Assembly (NCBI GenBank): GCA_963775635.1
Contig: CAVZJO010000016.1
Location: 744,001 to 808,000 of the forward strand
DNA length: 64,000 bases
Origin: JALORV01 sp963775635
GTDB taxonomy: Bacteria; Pseudomonadota; Gammaproteobacteria; Burkholderiales; Burkholderiaceae_F
Reading direction: 5' to 3'
The first letter of the stretch is position 1. Each line of letters opens with the position of its first letter. The translations under genes and the position numbers were made by a program. Shown here one piece after another: positions 1 to 8,391 of the stretch. The notes under the pieces are model-generated. The model did not search any database. It worked only from the letters and a program-made list of their open reading frames with translations, and was not told the origin of the DNA.

Positions 1-11
1 GCGCGTCGCGC

Positions 12-2060
12 ATGCGCGAGGAGCTGGCAGAGAGCCGCGCCAAGCTCAGCAAGGCGCAGCGCATCGCGCGGCTCGGCAGCTGGGAATGGGACATCGGGGC
101 GCGCTGGGTCAAGCTGTCGGAGGAGTGCTTCGCGATCGCCGGCCTGCCGCAGCAGGAAGACGGCCTGGCCGACTGGTTCGTCTGGTCGCGCGTCGTCGAA
201 GACGAACGATCCCGCATCGAAATGCTGTTCCGCGAGGCGCTGGCCGGCAGCGGACAGATGAACTTCGAATGCCGCCTCACGCGGCCCACCGGGCAGGTGC
301 GCGTGGTGCAGATCGAAGGCGAAATCGACCGCGACGATGCCGGCCGCGCGAAAGCTGTGCACGGCGTCATCCAGGACGTCACCGAACGCAAGCAGGCCGA
401 GGACCAGATTCGGCAGCTCGCCAACTTCGACAGCCTGACCGGGCTGCCGAACCGCCGTTACTTCCGCGACCAGTTCCTCGCTGCGCTGGAGCGCGCGCGC
501 GCGGGAGGCTCTGCGGTCGGTGTGGTGTTCATCGACCTCGATCGTTTCAAGCAGATCAACGACACGCTTGGTCACCAGGTCGGCGACCAGTTACTGCGCG
601 AAGTCGCCAAGCGCTTGTTCCAATGCGTACGCGAGAACGACACGGTGGCTCGCGGCCCCGAGGCGGCCGGGGCGCTGCGCAACGGCCGTCCGCCAAGCAT
701 TGGCTCGGCTACGCGCAGTCTCGCCGCCGGCTCGCAGGTGGTACCGGCCACGGGCAGTACCAACAGCGTCGCCAGACTCGGGGGCGACGAGTTCACGCTC
801 CTGCTGACTGAGCTGGCGGATCCGGGGGCGATCGAGGCGGTGGCGCAGCGCCTGCTCGAGACGATGCGCAAGCCGTTCACATTCTCGGGCCACGAGCTGT
901 TTGTCACGGCGTCGATGGGCGTGGCGACCTATCCGCTCGACGGCAACGACGTCGACACGCTGCTGCGCAAGGCCGACATCGCCATGTACGCAGTCAAGGA
1001 CAGCGGTCGAAACGGCGCGATGCGGTTTTCGAACGCGATGAACACCGCCACTGCCGAGCGCTGGCGGCTGGAAACGGCGCTGCATCGTGCGCTGGAACGA
1101 GAGGAGCTGGTGATGTACTACCAGCCCAAGGTCAACGTCATCGACGGTGCCATAGTTGGCGCGGAGGCGCTGATGCGCTGGAAGCGTGGCGGAGAACTGG
1201 TTCCGCCGGGCGAGTTCATCACGGTGGCCGAGGAGTCCGGACTGATCGTTCCGATCACCGAATGGGCGGTCCGCGAGGTCTGCAAACAGATGGTCGCGTG
1301 GGCCGAAGACGGCATGTCGCCGATGCCGGTTTCGATAAACATCTCCGGCCGCCACATCCAGCGCGCCAATCTGGTCGAGCCGGTGCAGGCCGCGCTTGCG
1401 GGTTTCCACCTCGATGCGCGCCTGCTCGAACTCGAACTGACCGAAACCGTGCTGATGCAGAACCTCGGCCACGCGTTGCCGCTGCTGCAGGCGCTCAAGG
1501 ATCTCGGCGTGGCGATCTCGGTCGACGACTTCGGCACCGGATACTCGTCGCTGTCGTACCTGAAGAAGCTGCCCATCGACACGCTAAAAATAGACCGCTC
1601 GTTCGTGCGCGAACTGGAGACCAGCGGTGACAACGCGGCAATCGTCGCGGCCATCATCGCGATGAGCAAGAGCCTGAAGCTGCGCGTGGTCGCCGAAGGT
1701 GTCGAGACCGAGGGACAGATGGCGCGGCTGTTCGAGCAGGGATGTCAGCTGATGCAGGGATTTCTCTTCTCGCCAGCGATTCCCGGCAGCGACTTTCACG
1801 GCCTGATTCGCAACGCAGCGGGGCGCCAGCACTGGCGCGTGCACTTCGGGCCGCGGTCCGGCACGACGCCGCCGATGGATTCGCTCCAGGAGCATTCAAA
1901 CGGCCGTCACTTCGGCGCGATCGACTCCGAGGTGATGGGTCCACCGCGTCCGGCACCGGAGGCGGACCGCTCTCGTACAGGTTCGCAGCAAGGCGAGCCG
2001 GGTGGCGAGCGCGACCGGGCGCTCAAATGGGCAACCCGCTTCATCGGCCGCGACGGATAG
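12..2060 (+). CDS. PAS-GGDEF-EAL c-di-GMP turnover protein (5' end probably outside window)
   Basis: A signalling protein that would make and/or break cyclic di-GMP. Counting from the first ATG in the window (682 residues), a PAS fold spans about 18-128, a GGDEF domain starts near 'FDSLTGLPNR' (about 138) with GGDEF at 257-261, and an EAL domain follows (E385-A-L, 'DDFGTG' from D505, then 'VAEGVET'). Catalytic motifs of both enzyme domains are present, so phosphodiesterase activity is likely and cyclase activity possible. The frame stays open to base 3, so the true start and further sensory domains probably lie upstream. About 41 residues (215-255) are inserted directly before LGGDEF, flanked by two copies of 'VAR'. 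This is unusual and may weaken cyclase function. No operon partner is visible downstream. Confidence 0.9.
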   Translation: MREELAESRAKLSKAQRIARLGSWEWDIGARWVKLSEECFAIAGLPQQEDGLADWFVWSRVVEDERSRIEMLFREALAGSGQMNFECRLTRPTGQVRVVQIEGEIDRDDAGRAKAVHGVIQDVTERKQAEDQIRQLANFDSLTGLPNRRYFRDQFLAALERARAGGSAVGVVFIDLDRFKQINDTLGHQVGDQLLREVAKRLFQCVRENDTVARGPEAAGALRNGRPPSIGSATRSLAAGSQVVPATGSTNSVARLGGDEFTLLLTELADPGAIEAVAQRLLETMRKPFTFSGHELFVTASMGVATYPLDGNDVDTLLRKADIAMYAVKDSGRNGAMRFSNAMNTATAERWRLETALHRALEREELVMYYQPKVNVIDGAIVGAEALMRWKRGGELVPPGEFITVAEESGLIVPITEWAVREVCKQMVAWAEDGMSPMPVSINISGRHIQRANLVEPVQAALAGFHLDARLLELELTETVLMQNLGHALPLLQALKDLGVAISVDDFGTGYSSLSYLKKLPIDTLKIDRSFVRELETSGDNAAIVAAIIAMSKSLKLRVVAEGVETEGQMARLFEQGCQLMQGFLFSPAIPGSDFHGLIRNAAGRQHWRVHFGPRSGTTPPMDSLQEHSNGRHFGAIDSEVMGPPRPAPEADRSRTGSQQGEPGGERDRALKWATRFIGRDG

Positions 2061-2131
2061 CGGAACAATAAACGTCGCTCGCGCGACCGGCTCTGTCGTC
2101 CTTCCATGACCGACGCTCACGGCGCGGGCCG

Positions 2132-2172
2132 GTGACTTTCTTTGTCTTGGCAGGCGAAGCAAAGAAAGTCAC
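2132..2172. repeat. Intergenic inverted repeat (13-bp perfect arms)
   Basis: Arms GTGACTTTCTTTG (2132-2144) and CAAAGAAAGTCAC (2160-2172) are perfect inverse complements around a 15-base loop. The repeat sits between two convergent genes. Similar TTTCTTTG/CAAAGAAA elements are scattered through genomes of related proteobacteria, so this is probably one copy of a dispersed repeat. It could also act as a bidirectional terminator-like hairpin, but there is no T-tract. The rest of 2061-2257 shows nothing else. Confidence 0.7.
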
Positions 2173-2257
2173 TCGCCCGCCGGGCGAAATCCGGCTCGGT
2201 CACGGAACGAAGAAGAGGCCGCCCCGCGCAACGCCGACGGAAGCGGAGCCGCGCAGG

Positions 2258-2899
2258 CTACTCGACCAGCCCGTGCTTGATCGCGTAGTGCGTCAGTTCT
2301 GCGTTGTTCGACAGGCCCATTTTTTCGAGGATGCGCGCGCGGTAAACGCTGACGGTCTTCGGGCTCAGGGCCAGTTCGTCGGCGATGTCCGCGAGGCGCT
2401 TACCCGACGCCATCAGCCGCAGGGTCTGGAACTCGCGGTCCGATAGCTTTTCGTGCGGCGCGGCCGCATCGTCCGGGGCGTTCAGATTCTCGACCAAGGC
2501 TTGGGCGATCTCCGGCGTGACGTACTTCTTGCCGGCGATCACCATCGTCAGCGCTTCCAGCAACTTGTCGGGCGCACTTCCCTTGTTCAGGTAGCCATAG
2601 GCGCCGGCGCGGAACGCGCGCACGGCGTACTGATCTTCGGGGTACATGCTGACCATCAGTACCTTCAGACGCGGGTACTCCTCGCGCAGCGCCTTGACGA
2701 TCTCGATGCCATTTTTGCCGGGGAGTCCTACATCCATCACCAGCACGTCGGGTTCGCCATGCTTTTTCAGTTCGGCGCGCAGCTGTCCGTAGTCTGCTGC
2801 TTGGGCGATGACCTGCGCGTCGGGATGCTCGGACAGGACTTCGACGATGCCGCGCCGGACGATGGCGTGATCGTCGACCACGATGAGCCTAACGGGCAT
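2258..2899 (-). CDS. NarL/FixJ-family response regulator
   Basis: A 213-residue DNA-binding response regulator. The N-terminal receiver (about 3-120) has the acidic pair D9-D10, the phospho-acceptor D56 ('VMDVGLPG') and a lysine in 'YLNKGS'. The C-terminal LuxR-type helix-turn-helix is at about 149-205 ('LSDREFQTLRLMASGK...'). It should be phosphorylated by the kinase encoded immediately upstream on the same strand: its ATG lies inside the last codons of the kinase gene (11-base overlap), a clear operon. Target genes cannot be read from this window. UvrY/GacA-like regulators share this layout, but I would not assign one of those names. Confidence 0.93.
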   Translation of the reverse strand: MPVRLIVVDDHAIVRRGIVEVLSEHPDAQVIAQAADYGQLRAELKKHGEPDVLVMDVGLPGKNGIEIVKALREEYPRLKVLMVSMYPEDQYAVRAFRAGAYGYLNKGSAPDKLLEALTMVIAGKKYVTPEIAQALVENLNAPDDAAAPHEKLSDREFQTLRLMASGKRLADIADELALSPKTVSVYRARILEKMGLSNNAELTHYAIKHGLVE

Positions 2900-4031
2900 C
2901 GGGAACCTCCCCGATGGACAGCACCGCGCGCCGGGCTGGCGTGGCCAGCGCCGGTATCGAGAACATCACGGTGGTTCCGCGCCCGGGCGACGACGACACC
3001 TCGGCCCAGCCGTCCAGTCCGCGCGCGCGCTCGAGCAGGCCGCGCACGCCGAAGCCGGGAGTGACCGCCAGACTGTCGTGCTCGAAGCCCGAGCCGTCGT
3101 CTGCGATCTCCAGCGTCACTTCGTCCTCGAGGGCAAACAGCTGCACATGCACCGACCGTGCGCCTGCGTGCTTGCGGACATTGGTCAGTGCTTCCTGCGC
3201 GACGCGGTACAGCGCGGCAGCGCGATCGGGCGCAATCTCGAACTCGTCGCGGTTACTGCGAAAGTCTATCGGCAGGCCGGTCCGCTCTCCGAACCCGCGC
3301 GTCAACCACTCGAGCGCGGCGACCAGCCCGGCGTCGAGCACCGCGGGCCGCAGCGCGTGCTGGATCCGATGCGTCGCGACGACGGCCGACTCGAGCAGCC
3401 GCTGAATCGCCTGGAGTCGGTCAGCGTGTTGTGGAGTGGCCGCGAGTTCGCGTGTCAGCCGCACGACCTCGAACTTGAGCGCGGTCAACGCCCCGCCGAC
3501 ATCGTCGTGAATTTCCTGCGCGATGGCCCGACGCTCGTCTTCCTTAGCGCGCTCGAGATGCTGTGTGAGTGCGTGCAGCTTCTGTTCGCTTTCACGCAGT
3601 TGGTCGGCGGTGCTGCGCGCCTCGCGTCGCACGCGCGCCGCCAGCAGGCTGTGCTGCAGCGCTGCGGCGATGCGGAACATGCGCGTCTTCAGCACGAAGT
3701 CGTCGGCGCCGGCATGCAGCGAGGCCACTGCCAGTTCCTCCGACATCTCGCCCGACAGCACGATCACCGGCATGTCCGGGTCGACCGCCTTCGCCACCTT
3801 TAGCGATGCGAACGAGTCGAATCGCGGCAGATTGTGATCGGTGATCACCGCATCGACCGGACCTTTCGCGAAGGCGTCGCGCATCCCGGCTTCATCCTCG
3901 ACGCGCACTGCGCGCGGTCGCATACCTTCGCGCGTCAGCATCGCGAGCAGCAGCTCGTAGTCGAGTTCGGAGTCCTCGACCACGATCAGGCGAGGGGCGG
4001 CGGCAGTCGAGGCGGTCACAGTGGCCGGCAT
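2889..4031 (-). CDS. Receiver-histidine kinase (HisKA_3 type)
   Basis: A 380-residue soluble sensor kinase with an N-terminal receiver in place of a membrane sensor. The receiver (about 13-128) has D65 as likely phospho-acceptor ('ITDHNLP') and a conserved lysine in 'VLKTRM'. A short linker leads to a NarX-type dimerisation/phospho-acceptor helix with H175 ('QEIHDDVGG') and a C-terminal ATPase domain ('YRVAQEALTNVRKHA', 'DDGSGF'). No transmembrane helix is seen, so it probably takes input from another phospho-donor. The ATG at 4031 is chosen because it directly precedes the receiver fold; the open frame upstream runs into the RNase P RNA gene on the other strand and is not credible. It overlaps its cognate regulator by 11 bases. 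Confidence 0.9.
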   Translation of the reverse strand: MPATVTASTAAAPRLIVVEDSELDYELLLAMLTREGMRPRAVRVEDEAGMRDAFAKGPVDAVITDHNLPRFDSFASLKVAKAVDPDMPVIVLSGEMSEELAVASLHAGADDFVLKTRMFRIAAALQHSLLAARVRREARSTADQLRESEQKLHALTQHLERAKEDERRAIAQEIHDDVGGALTALKFEVVRLTRELAATPQHADRLQAIQRLLESAVVATHRIQHALRPAVLDAGLVAALEWLTRGFGERTGLPIDFRSNRDEFEIAPDRAAALYRVAQEALTNVRKHAGARSVHVQLFALEDEVTLEIADDGSGFEHDSLAVTPGFGVRGLLERARGLDGWAEVSSSPGRGTTVMFSIPALATPARRAVLSIGEVPDAR

Positions 4032-4133
4032 TGTCGCGGATTTGCGCGGGGGCTTGCGGAAAGCTACGCGTGCCCGCGACACCCTGCTGCGGCGAAAAGC
4101 GACGCGATAGTCGTGGCTGGCGCCGGACAGCGC

Positions 4134-4159
4134 TTGAAGGTCAATGGTCGGCCTAAAAT
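4134..4159 (+). promoter_or_regulatory. Putative promoter of rnpB
   Basis: A TAAAAT -10 hexamer lies at 4154-4159, seven bases before the predicted 5' end of RNase P RNA. The best -35-like sequence is TTGAAG at 4134-4139, but its 14-base spacer is short. The -10 is convincing from position; the -35 is uncertain. Confidence 0.5.
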
Positions 4160-4166
4160 GCACGTC

Positions 4167-4583
4167 GCAAAGTTCGCCGGATGGTCGCGGCACCGGTCCT
4201 CCGGTGTCGAGGAAAGTCCGGACTCCGCAGAGCGGCGTAGCAGGTAATGCCTGCCCACCGTGAGGTGAGGATCAGAGCAACAGAGACGAGTCGACCGGCT
4301 GGAGGCGCGCGTAGGCGCCGACAAAAGTCTCGTTAGAGAAGGCGGCTGAAGAGCGGCTTTCTTAGAGGGTGCGGCGCGTAAGCGACGCACCCGAGGGGCG
4401 AAGCCGAGTCGGGTGAAACGGGCAATCTCTACGCGGAGCAACACCAAATAGGCGGCCGATGATCCTGCTCGGAGAGGCCGCGGGTAGGTGGCTCGAGCCC
4501 ACGAGTGATCGTGAGCCCAGACGAATGACCGTCACGGCGTCCGCAAGGCGCCGAACAGAATCCGGCTTACAGGCGGACTTTGC
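4167..4583 (+). ncRNA. rnpB: RNase P RNA (bacterial class A)
   Basis: Catalytic RNA of RNase P, which trims the 5' leader of precursor tRNAs. The conserved core is readable: 'GAGGAAAGTCCGGAC' near 4209, 'AGAGCAACAGA' near 4272, 'CCAAATAGG' near 4444, 'GGGTAGGTGGCTCGAG' near 4482 and 'AGAATCCGGCTTAC' near 4557. The terminal helix P1 closes the molecule: 4167-4178 (GCAAAGTTCGCC) pairs with 4572-4583 (GGCGGACTTTGC) with one G-U pair. The length of about 417 bases is somewhat longer than the 377 of E. coli. It lies between the kinase gene (divergent) and the dcw cluster. No clear intrinsic terminator follows; 4584-4754 holds nothing else I can name. Confidence 0.96.
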
Positions 4584-4754
4584 CTTTCTTTCGGGCGACA
4601 GTGCTCACACGGGAGAGCGAATGGCGTTGCTCCTGAGAGTTCACTTGCAGTCCCAGCGCTAAACCCTTCAATTGGTGCAACATTTGGTCTGCTATTCCGC
4701 TTGAAAGGTGGTGGCTAAGTCATTGTTGTGATTGGAAAAAATGCGGCATTTCGC

Positions 4755-4783
4755 TTGACCGTCCTCGCTGTGGTGCATTAGAG
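4755..4783 (+). promoter_or_regulatory. Promoter of the dcw cluster
   Basis: TTGACC (4755-4760) is a good sigma-70 -35. A -10 such as TTAGAG (4778-4783, 17-base spacer), or the overlapping ATTAGA, follows. Transcription would start near 4790, inside the row of MraZ-like boxes, which fits repression by MraZ. Confidence 0.6.
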
Positions 4784-4817
4784 TGGCGCCTTGTGTGAAA
4801 AAGTGGGGAACAGTGGG
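4783..4817 (+). promoter_or_regulatory. MraZ-binding box array
   Basis: Four GTGGN-like units occur at exact 10-base steps: GTGGC (4783), GTGTG (4793), GTGGG (4803) and GTGGG (4813). MraZ is known to bind tandem GTGG/TGGG repeats with this helical spacing upstream of its own gene. The array covers the predicted transcription start, so autoregulation of the whole division operon is likely. Confidence 0.75.
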
Positions 4818-4872
4818 CTAGTTAGTGTTCGCTTCCGCTGGAAGCGGGGACTGCTCTGGCCCGCGTTGCATC

Positions 4873-5301
4873 GTGTTCCAGGGCGCTTCTCAGTTAACGC
4901 TGGATGGCAAGGGCCGCGTATCGGTGCCGGCGCGCCATCGCGATGTGTTAGCCGCGAACTGCGACGGTCGGATCACGTTGACGCGCCATCCCGACGGGTG
5001 CCTGCTGGTGTACCCGCGACCGACGTGGGAAGCGCGTCGCGTCGAGATCGCGCAGTTGCCGTACTCGGCGCGCGCATTGCAGCGGCTGCTGCTGGGCAGT
5101 GCGGTTGATGTCGATCTCGACAGCGCCGGCCGCATCCTCGTGACACCCGAACTTCGATCGGCGGCCGGACTCGAGCGGGACCTGATGCTGCTCGGCATGG
5201 GCGCGCACTTCGAGCTGTGGGATGTCCTGCGCCTGGAAGAGCACGAGCGCAAATCGCTCGCCGACGGTCTTCCCGATTCCGCCGCGGACTTCACGTTCTG
5301 A
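4873..5301 (+). CDS. mraZ: Transcriptional regulator MraZ
   Basis: First gene of the dcw cluster; a 143-residue AbrB/SpoVT-fold DNA-binding protein that forms a ring and represses its own operon. Two half-repeats are visible: 'LTLDGKGRVSVPARH' near the N-terminus and 'VDLDSAGRILVTPEL' in the second half. The start is the GTG at 4873, giving 'VFQGASQLTLD', which matches the usual MraZ N-terminus. An in-frame GTG at 4825 would add 16 residues, and neither start has a well-placed Shine-Dalgarno, so the start is uncertain. The stop is five bases before rsmH. Regulation probably runs through the four boxes just upstream. Confidence 0.93.
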   Translation: MFQGASQLTLDGKGRVSVPARHRDVLAANCDGRITLTRHPDGCLLVYPRPTWEARRVEIAQLPYSARALQRLLLGSAVDVDLDSAGRILVTPELRSAAGLERDLMLLGMGAHFELWDVLRLEEHERKSLADGLPDSAADFTF

Positions 5302-5306
5302 CGTGA

Positions 5307-6293
5307 ATGGCCGCCGCCACGCCTCCGAACGCCCACGGGCATCGTTCGGTACTTGCCACCCAGGCGGTCGATCACCTGGTGACCGATACCGCCGGCATCT
5401 ACGTCGACGCGACCTATGGGCGCGGGGGTCACGCCCGGCTGATCCTGCAACGTCTCGGGAAGGCCGGTCGGCTGTTCGCGCTCGACCGCGACCCAGCCGC
5501 GGTGGTGGACGCAAGGGCGATTGCGGATCCGCGCTTTCACATCGAGCACATGGCCTTTTCACGTCTGGCGCCCACGCTTGCGGCGCTGGATATAACGCGC
5601 GTGCACGGCGTGCTGCTGGACCTTGGCGTGTCTTCGCCGCAGATCGACGAAGCGCAGCGGGGATTTTCGTGGCGTGCCGACGGTCCGCTCGACATGCGAA
5701 TGGATACGACGCGCGGCGATACGGCAGCCCAGTGGCTGGCGCGCGCACCGATCGATGAACTCACGCGGGTGATCCGGAACTATGGGGAAGAACGGTTTGC
5801 TTCATCGATTGCAAAGGCGCTTGTGGCTCGCCGCGAGGCTGGGCGGCCGGTTTCAACCACCGCCGACCTTGCCGCGCTCGTGGCAGGCGCGATCGCCGGC
5901 AAGAGCCGCGCGGACGGGGCACAGCATCCGGCCACGCGGACTTTTCAGGCTGTACGGATTCACATCAATCAAGAGCTTGAGGAATTGGCGCTAGCACTCG
6001 AACAATCTGCGAAATGTCTGATCGAGGGCGGTCGACTCGTCGTGATCAGCTTTCACTCGCTCGAGGATCGCATCGTCAAGCGCTTCGTTGACGAGCACGC
6101 TCATCCGGGCCGAGCCGACGCGGCGGCGCGCGCGCTGCCGCTGCGGGCGGACGAGTTGCCGGTGCCACGCCTGCAATCCGTGGCCAGGGTGCGAGCCGAT
6201 GAGGCCGAAATCGCATCCAATCCGCGCGCCCGCTCGGCGGTGATGCGAGTCGCGCAGCGCACCGCTGCAAACTGGCCGGAGCCCCGGCGATGA
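5307..6293 (+). CDS. rsmH: 16S rRNA m4C1402 methyltransferase RsmH (MraW)
   Basis: SAM-dependent methyltransferase that N4-methylates C1402 in the ribosomal decoding centre. At 328 residues it has the usual length. The N-terminal 'HRSVLATQAVDHL' and SAM-binding 'YVDATYGRGGHA' are typical, as are 'ALDRDP', 'GVLLDLGVSSPQID' and the C-terminal 'ISFHSLEDRIVKRF'. It sits in its standard place after mraZ and overlaps ftsL by four bases (ATGA at 6290-6293), so its translation is coupled to the division genes. Confidence 0.97.
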   Translation: MAAATPPNAHGHRSVLATQAVDHLVTDTAGIYVDATYGRGGHARLILQRLGKAGRLFALDRDPAAVVDARAIADPRFHIEHMAFSRLAPTLAALDITRVHGVLLDLGVSSPQIDEAQRGFSWRADGPLDMRMDTTRGDTAAQWLARAPIDELTRVIRNYGEERFASSIAKALVARREAGRPVSTTADLAALVAGAIAGKSRADGAQHPATRTFQAVRIHINQELEELALALEQSAKCLIEGGRLVVISFHSLEDRIVKRFVDEHAHPGRADAAARALPLRADELPVPRLQSVARVRADEAEIASNPRARSAVMRVAQRTAANWPEPRR

Positions 6294-6598
6294 TCCGCCG
6301 CGCGCTTGCGCTGATCGCAGCAGTTCTGTTGTTTGTCTGCGCGATGAGTCTGGTCACGGCCCAGCATCGCACGCGATCGCTGTTCGTCGACCTCGAGCGT
6401 GCTCAGCAGGAGGCAAAGCAACTCGATATCGACTACGAACGCGCGACGATCGAACTCGCCCGCTTGGCGCAGCCCGCCTCGGTCGAGCGCGCGGCACAGC
6501 GTCTGGGTTACCGCGCGGCCGAGGCCGGCCGCATCGTGTACCTGAACCTTCCGCAGGCGAGCATCACGACGCCGGTGGCGCCTGGAGCGCGCAAGTGA
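6290..6598 (+). CDS. ftsL: Cell division protein FtsL
   Basis: A 102-residue bitopic membrane protein of the divisome FtsQLB complex, which relays the signal that activates septal peptidoglycan synthesis. One N-terminal transmembrane helix (about 4-22, 'ALALIAAVLLFVCAMSLV') is followed by a periplasmic coiled-coil stretch (about 30-65) rich in Glu, Gln and Leu. Sequence conservation is low, as in all FtsL proteins; the assignment rests on size, topology and position between rsmH and ftsI. It starts inside the rsmH stop (ATGA) and ends inside the ftsI start (GTGA at 6595-6598). Confidence 0.92.
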   Translation: MIRRALALIAAVLLFVCAMSLVTAQHRTRSLFVDLERAQQEAKQLDIDYERATIELARLAQPASVERAAQRLGYRAAEAGRIVYLNLPQASITTPVAPGARK

Positions 6599-8391
6599 AA
6601 GACATCGCGCGCCGTGGCGAGGGGGCGCGGAGTTCGCGCCGTGCCGAGCGGGGATCGGCCGGTCGCGAGCGCGTCGGTTTCCACGACAACCCGCTGCTGA
6701 GTGTCGCCCTGCCGGCGTGGCGGTCAAAGCTTCTGCTGTTCATGCTGTTCGTCGGCTTCGTCGCGCTCGGCGGCCGGGCGTTCTACCTGATGGGCGGAAT
6801 CAGTACTGACTTCCTGCAGCGCCAGGGCGAGGCGCGCTACGCACGCACGCTGGAAGTCCCCGCCACGCGCGGTCGAATTACCGATCGCAACGGCATCGTG
6901 CTGGCCTCGTCGGTTCCCGCGCGCGCAATCTGGGCTATTCCCGAGGATGTCGAGGCCACGCCGCAGCAAATCGGCGAATTAGCCCGGCTGCTTGAGCTTA
7001 GCGTCGCAGAGCTCAGGCGACGCCTGTCGGACGAAGACCGCACTTTCGTCTACCTGCGGCGCCAGGTCGATGTCGAGATCGCCGAAAAGATCGCCTCGCT
7101 GAAGATCGCGGGCATTCACTCGAGTCGCGAGTTCAAGCGGCACTACCCCGAAGGACCGACCAGCGCCCACCTGGTCGGCTTCACCAACGTCGAGGACCGT
7201 GGACAGGAAGGCGTCGAGCTCTCGCAGGACAAGACACTGGCGGGACGCGCCGGCAGCCGGCGGGTGATTAAGGATCGACTCGGCCGCATCGTCGAGGACG
7301 ACTGGCTACGCGAACCAGTCGACGGTCACGATCTTGCGCTGTCGATCGACAGCCGGGTGCAGTTCATCGCCTACTCGGCGCTGACGGCAGCGATCGCCAA
7401 GCACCAGGCGAAGGCAGGCGCCGCAATCGTGCTCGATGTCAGGACCGGCGAGGTGCTGGCACTCGCCAACTGGCCGAGCTTCGATCCGAACGCTCGCACG
7501 CGGTTGACGGGAGAGGCGATCCGCAACCGCGTCCTCACCGACACGTTCGAGCCGGGATCGACGATGAAGCCATTTTCTGTGGCGGCGTCGATCGAGGCCG
7601 GCAAGGTGAAACCCGACACGCGCATCCAGACGGCGCCTGGCCGGATGACGATCGGCGATCGCACCATCGGCGACGCGCATGCCCACGGAATTCTGACGGT
7701 CGAGGAAGTCGTCGCCAAGTCGAGCAACGTCGGCACGGCCAAGATCGCGCTGGATCTTCCGGCGCAGACGTTGTGGGACACCTACACCAGCCTGGGCTTC
7801 GGTCAGGCGCCGCAACTCGATTTTCCCGGTGCGGTCGCCGGACGCCTGCGCCCGGCGCGGACCTGGCGTCCGATCGAGCAGGCGACGATCTCGTATGGAC
7901 ACGGTGTCTCAGTCAGTCTGATCCAGTTGGCGCGCGCCTATTCGGCCTTTGCGCGCGACGGCGCACTGGTGCCGCTGACGCTAAAACGTATCGACGCACC
8001 GCCGGCCGGCGTGCGTGTGCTGTCAGTCGAGACGGCGCGTGCGCTGAACCGCATGCTCGAAATGGCCGTCGGCGACGAGGGAACCGCGCCCGCCGCACGC
8101 ATCGCCGGATATCGGGTGGCCGGCAAGACCGGAACCGCATACAAGATCAGAAACGGTCAGTACGTGAAGGAGTACGTTTCCTCGTTCGTCGGGTTCGCGC
8201 CGGTGTCGGATCCCCGGCTCGTGATCGCGGTGATGATCGACGAGCCGACCGGCGGCGCGTATTACGGTGGCCAGGTCGCCGCTCCAACCTTTGCCCAGAT
8301 TGGCGCCGCCGCTCTGCGCACGCTGCGGGTTTCACCCGATGGTCCGCTTACGACGCCCAAGGCGCTGCTGGCAATGAGGCAGGCGCCATGA
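6595..8391 (+). CDS. ftsI: Septal peptidoglycan transpeptidase FtsI (PBP3)
   Basis: Penicillin-binding protein that cross-links septal peptidoglycan in the periplasm. It has 598 residues: a basic cytoplasmic tail (1-42), one transmembrane helix (about 43-66), a PBP dimer/pedestal domain (about 85-240) and the transpeptidase domain. The three active-site motifs are present: S-T-M-K in 'EPGSTMKPF' (catalytic Ser), 'SSN' in 'AKSSNVGTAK', and 'GKTGTAYK'. The start is GTG, overlapping the ftsL stop. Overlap with murE (ATGA, 8388-8391) shows tight coupling. It functions as a pair with FtsW, encoded 5.6 kb downstream. Confidence 0.97.
   Translation: MKDIARRGEGARSSRRAERGSAGRERVGFHDNPLLSVALPAWRSKLLLFMLFVGFVALGGRAFYLMGGISTDFLQRQGEARYARTLEVPATRGRITDRNGIVLASSVPARAIWAIPEDVEATPQQIGELARLLELSVAELRRRLSDEDRTFVYLRRQVDVEIAEKIASLKIAGIHSSREFKRHYPEGPTSAHLVGFTNVEDRGQEGVELSQDKTLAGRAGSRRVIKDRLGRIVEDDWLREPVDGHDLALSIDSRVQFIAYSALTAAIAKHQAKAGAAIVLDVRTGEVLALANWPSFDPNARTRLTGEAIRNRVLTDTFEPGSTMKPFSVAASIEAGKVKPDTRIQTAPGRMTIGDRTIGDAHAHGILTVEEVVAKSSNVGTAKIALDLPAQTLWDTYTSLGFGQAPQLDFPGAVAGRLRPARTWRPIEQATISYGHGVSVSLIQLARAYSAFARDGALVPLTLKRIDAPPAGVRVLSVETARALNRMLEMAVGDEGTAPAARIAGYRVAGKTGTAYKIRNGQYVKEYVSSFVGFAPVSDPRLVIAVMIDEPTGGAYYGGQVAAPTFAQIGAAALRTLRVSPDGPLTTPKALLAMRQAP

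Noticed and set aside
4032..4193. 54-codon N-terminal extension of the receiver-kinase
   Set aside because: It runs into RNase P RNA and its promoter on the opposite strand. The ATG at 4031 directly precedes the receiver fold.
4459..4662. 67-codon frame near the 3' end of rnpB
   Set aside because: It lies mostly inside the conserved core of RNase P RNA.
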